Source: Deltaproteobacteria bacterium
GTDB taxonomy: Bacteria > Bdellovibrionota > UBA1018 > UBA923
NCBI GenBank assembly: GCA_016194795.1
Contig: JACQAX010000045.1
Location: forward strand, 1 to 7,746
DNA: 7,746 nt
Reading direction: 5' to 3'
Shown here: positions 6,878 to 7,746 of the stretch, piece by piece
Numbering within the stretch: the stretch's first letter is position 1
How the letters are laid out: each line of letters opens with the position of its first letter
Translations under genes and position numbers: made by a program
The notes under the pieces: generated by a model
The model's input: the letters and a program-made list of their open reading frames with translations, nothing else
What the model was told of the DNA's origin: nothing
The model's database searches: none

Positions 6878-7746
6878 TCACCAGTCGAAGCAGCGGATCC
6901 GCGGCTCCGGCGAAGCGTCGACCACGCGGCAGTTGTTGAGGCGACGTGTGCCCTTGGTTTCGCCGAAGTCGATCGGCACCTTCTCGCCGGTCTCGCCGCC
7001 CTTGTGGAAATGGAAATCGTAGCGCTCGCGCATGAGCTTGTCCATGTCGTCGCGCAGCGCCTCGATCTCCTTGCGGATGCCGTCGAGGCGATGGCCGAAG
7101 CTGGCGGCCTCGGCGTTCTTGCCGCCGGCGGTGAGCCGGGTGAGATACTCGTCCACTTTCACGCCGCCCTGAACCTCTTCCTGGATCACGACGCCGTATT
7201 CGGCGAGGCTGTAGTCGTTCTCGACGACCTCGAGCCCGTATTTCCTGAAGCGCTGCAGATACCCCTCGAAGGCACGCTCACGCTGCATGAGCTTGACGAT
7301 CTTGTCGGGGCGACTGCGGTAGCCGGGCTGCATCTCGGGATCGTAGACTTTGATGACCTTGTTCGGATCGGTCGGGTGGCGGTACACGCGGCGCGTGCCC
7401 CCCTTGGCCTCGACCAGGTTTCCGGCCGAGTCCTCCACCAGATACGGCATGAGCTTCTGGCCGGGCTTGAGTATCCCTTTCTGCTCGAGCACCCTCTCGG
7501 CGCGCTCGACGGCCTTTTCGCCGATCGTGAGCGGGCGGTACGTCTCCTCGGCGAACCTGAGCTTGTCGCCGTTGATGAGCTCGGCCTCGCCCGGCTCGGC
7601 GATGAGCTTGGCGCCGAGCTCGTCGAACTTGTACTCCGTCGCGACCTGGCCATACCGGATCTCGTATGCCCAGCCCGGCTGCCCGAGCGGATGCGGGCTC
7701 GCGCTTTCGGGCGCCTCGCTCGAGGGCAGCGGCGTCTTCGGATTCG
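6878..7746 (-). CDS. Kinase-fold-like protein, 5' end outside the window
   Basis: Seen: the frame is open from the window edge (first full codon at 7744) to TGA at 6878-6880, 288 visible residues. The first 20 or so are Pro/Ser-rich, linker-like. A region around residues 23-110 (GWAYEIRYG, LTIGEKAVERAERVLEQKG) is unassigned. From 115 the order resembles a protein/small-molecule kinase fold: GGTRRVYRHP as a glycine-loop equivalent, VIKVY with a possible ATP-binding Lys (132), a helix with Glu (about 156), a hinge-like GVVIQEEVQGG (184-194), DFHFHK (243-248) in place of DxHxxN, and IDFGE (258-262) as DFG. Inference: a YrbL-like or other atypical kinase, perhaps a pseudokinase because Asn is replaced by Lys in the catalytic loop. 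The end RIRCFDW is followed within three bases by the convergent methyltransferase stop. GTG 7492 is an internal Val codon, not a credible start, as coding signal continues upstream. Confidence 0.6.
   Translation of the reverse strand, partial: NPKTPLPSSEAPESASPHPLGQPGWAYEIRYGQVATEYKFDELGAKLIAEPGEAELINGDKLRFAEETYRPLTIGEKAVERAERVLEQKGILKPGQKLMPYLVEDSAGNLVEAKGGTRRVYRHPTDPNKVIKVYDPEMQPGYRSRPDKIVKLMQRERAFEGYLQRFRKYGLEVVENDYSLAEYGVVIQEEVQGGVKVDEYLTRLTAGGKNAEAASFGHRLDGIRKEIEALRDDMDKLMRERYDFHFHKGGETGEKVPIDFGETKGTRRLNNCRVVDASPEPRIRCFDW

Overview
This is a gene-dense, GC-rich stretch of a Gram-negative (diderm) bacterial chromosome. The diderm assignment rests on a TolA/TonB-like protein followed directly by TolB, the periplasmic beta-propeller of the Tol system. 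The phylum cannot be fixed from this window. The diverged TolA, the absence of pal right after tolB and the scarcity of Shine-Dalgarno sites suggest a lineage away from the classical enterics (for example a deltaproteobacterial-type or Elusimicrobiota-like group), but that is a guess.

Layout. Positions 15-800 (+) encode an inner-membrane TonB/TolA-family protein with a charged linker. Positions 824-2173 (+) encode TolB, preceded by a perfect TATAAT box. Positions 2173-3762 (+) encode a polytopic membrane protein of a GT-C-like type and overlap the tolB stop by one base. Convergent to it, 3778-4755 (-) encodes a family 2 glycosyltransferase (polyprenyl-phosphate sugar synthase type). Starting almost back to back with that gene, 4763-6134 (+) encodes a B12-binding-domain radical SAM enzyme whose reading frame is broken by one base near 6010-6017. 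Its stop overlaps the start of a class I SAM methyltransferase (6134-6874, +). Three bases further on, convergent, is the 3' part of a gene (6878-7746, -) that runs off the window. Its product looks like a kinase-fold protein with an unusual catalytic loop.

How the genes fit together. The first two genes are the end of a Tol/Ton energy-transduction operon that keeps the outer membrane attached and intact; tolQ/tolR-type genes would be expected just upstream. The next four genes (GT-C-like membrane protein, GT2, radical SAM enzyme, methyltransferase) look like an envelope glycan or lipid tailoring group, although only the radical SAM/methyltransferase pair is clearly one transcription unit. 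No tRNA, rRNA, CRISPR array, insertion sequence or intrinsic terminator was seen, and no gap between genes exceeds about 25 bases. The points most worth a second look are the radical SAM frameshift, the likely leaderless promoter at tolB, the nearly abutting divergent starts at 4755/4763 and the degenerate kinase-like protein at the right edge.
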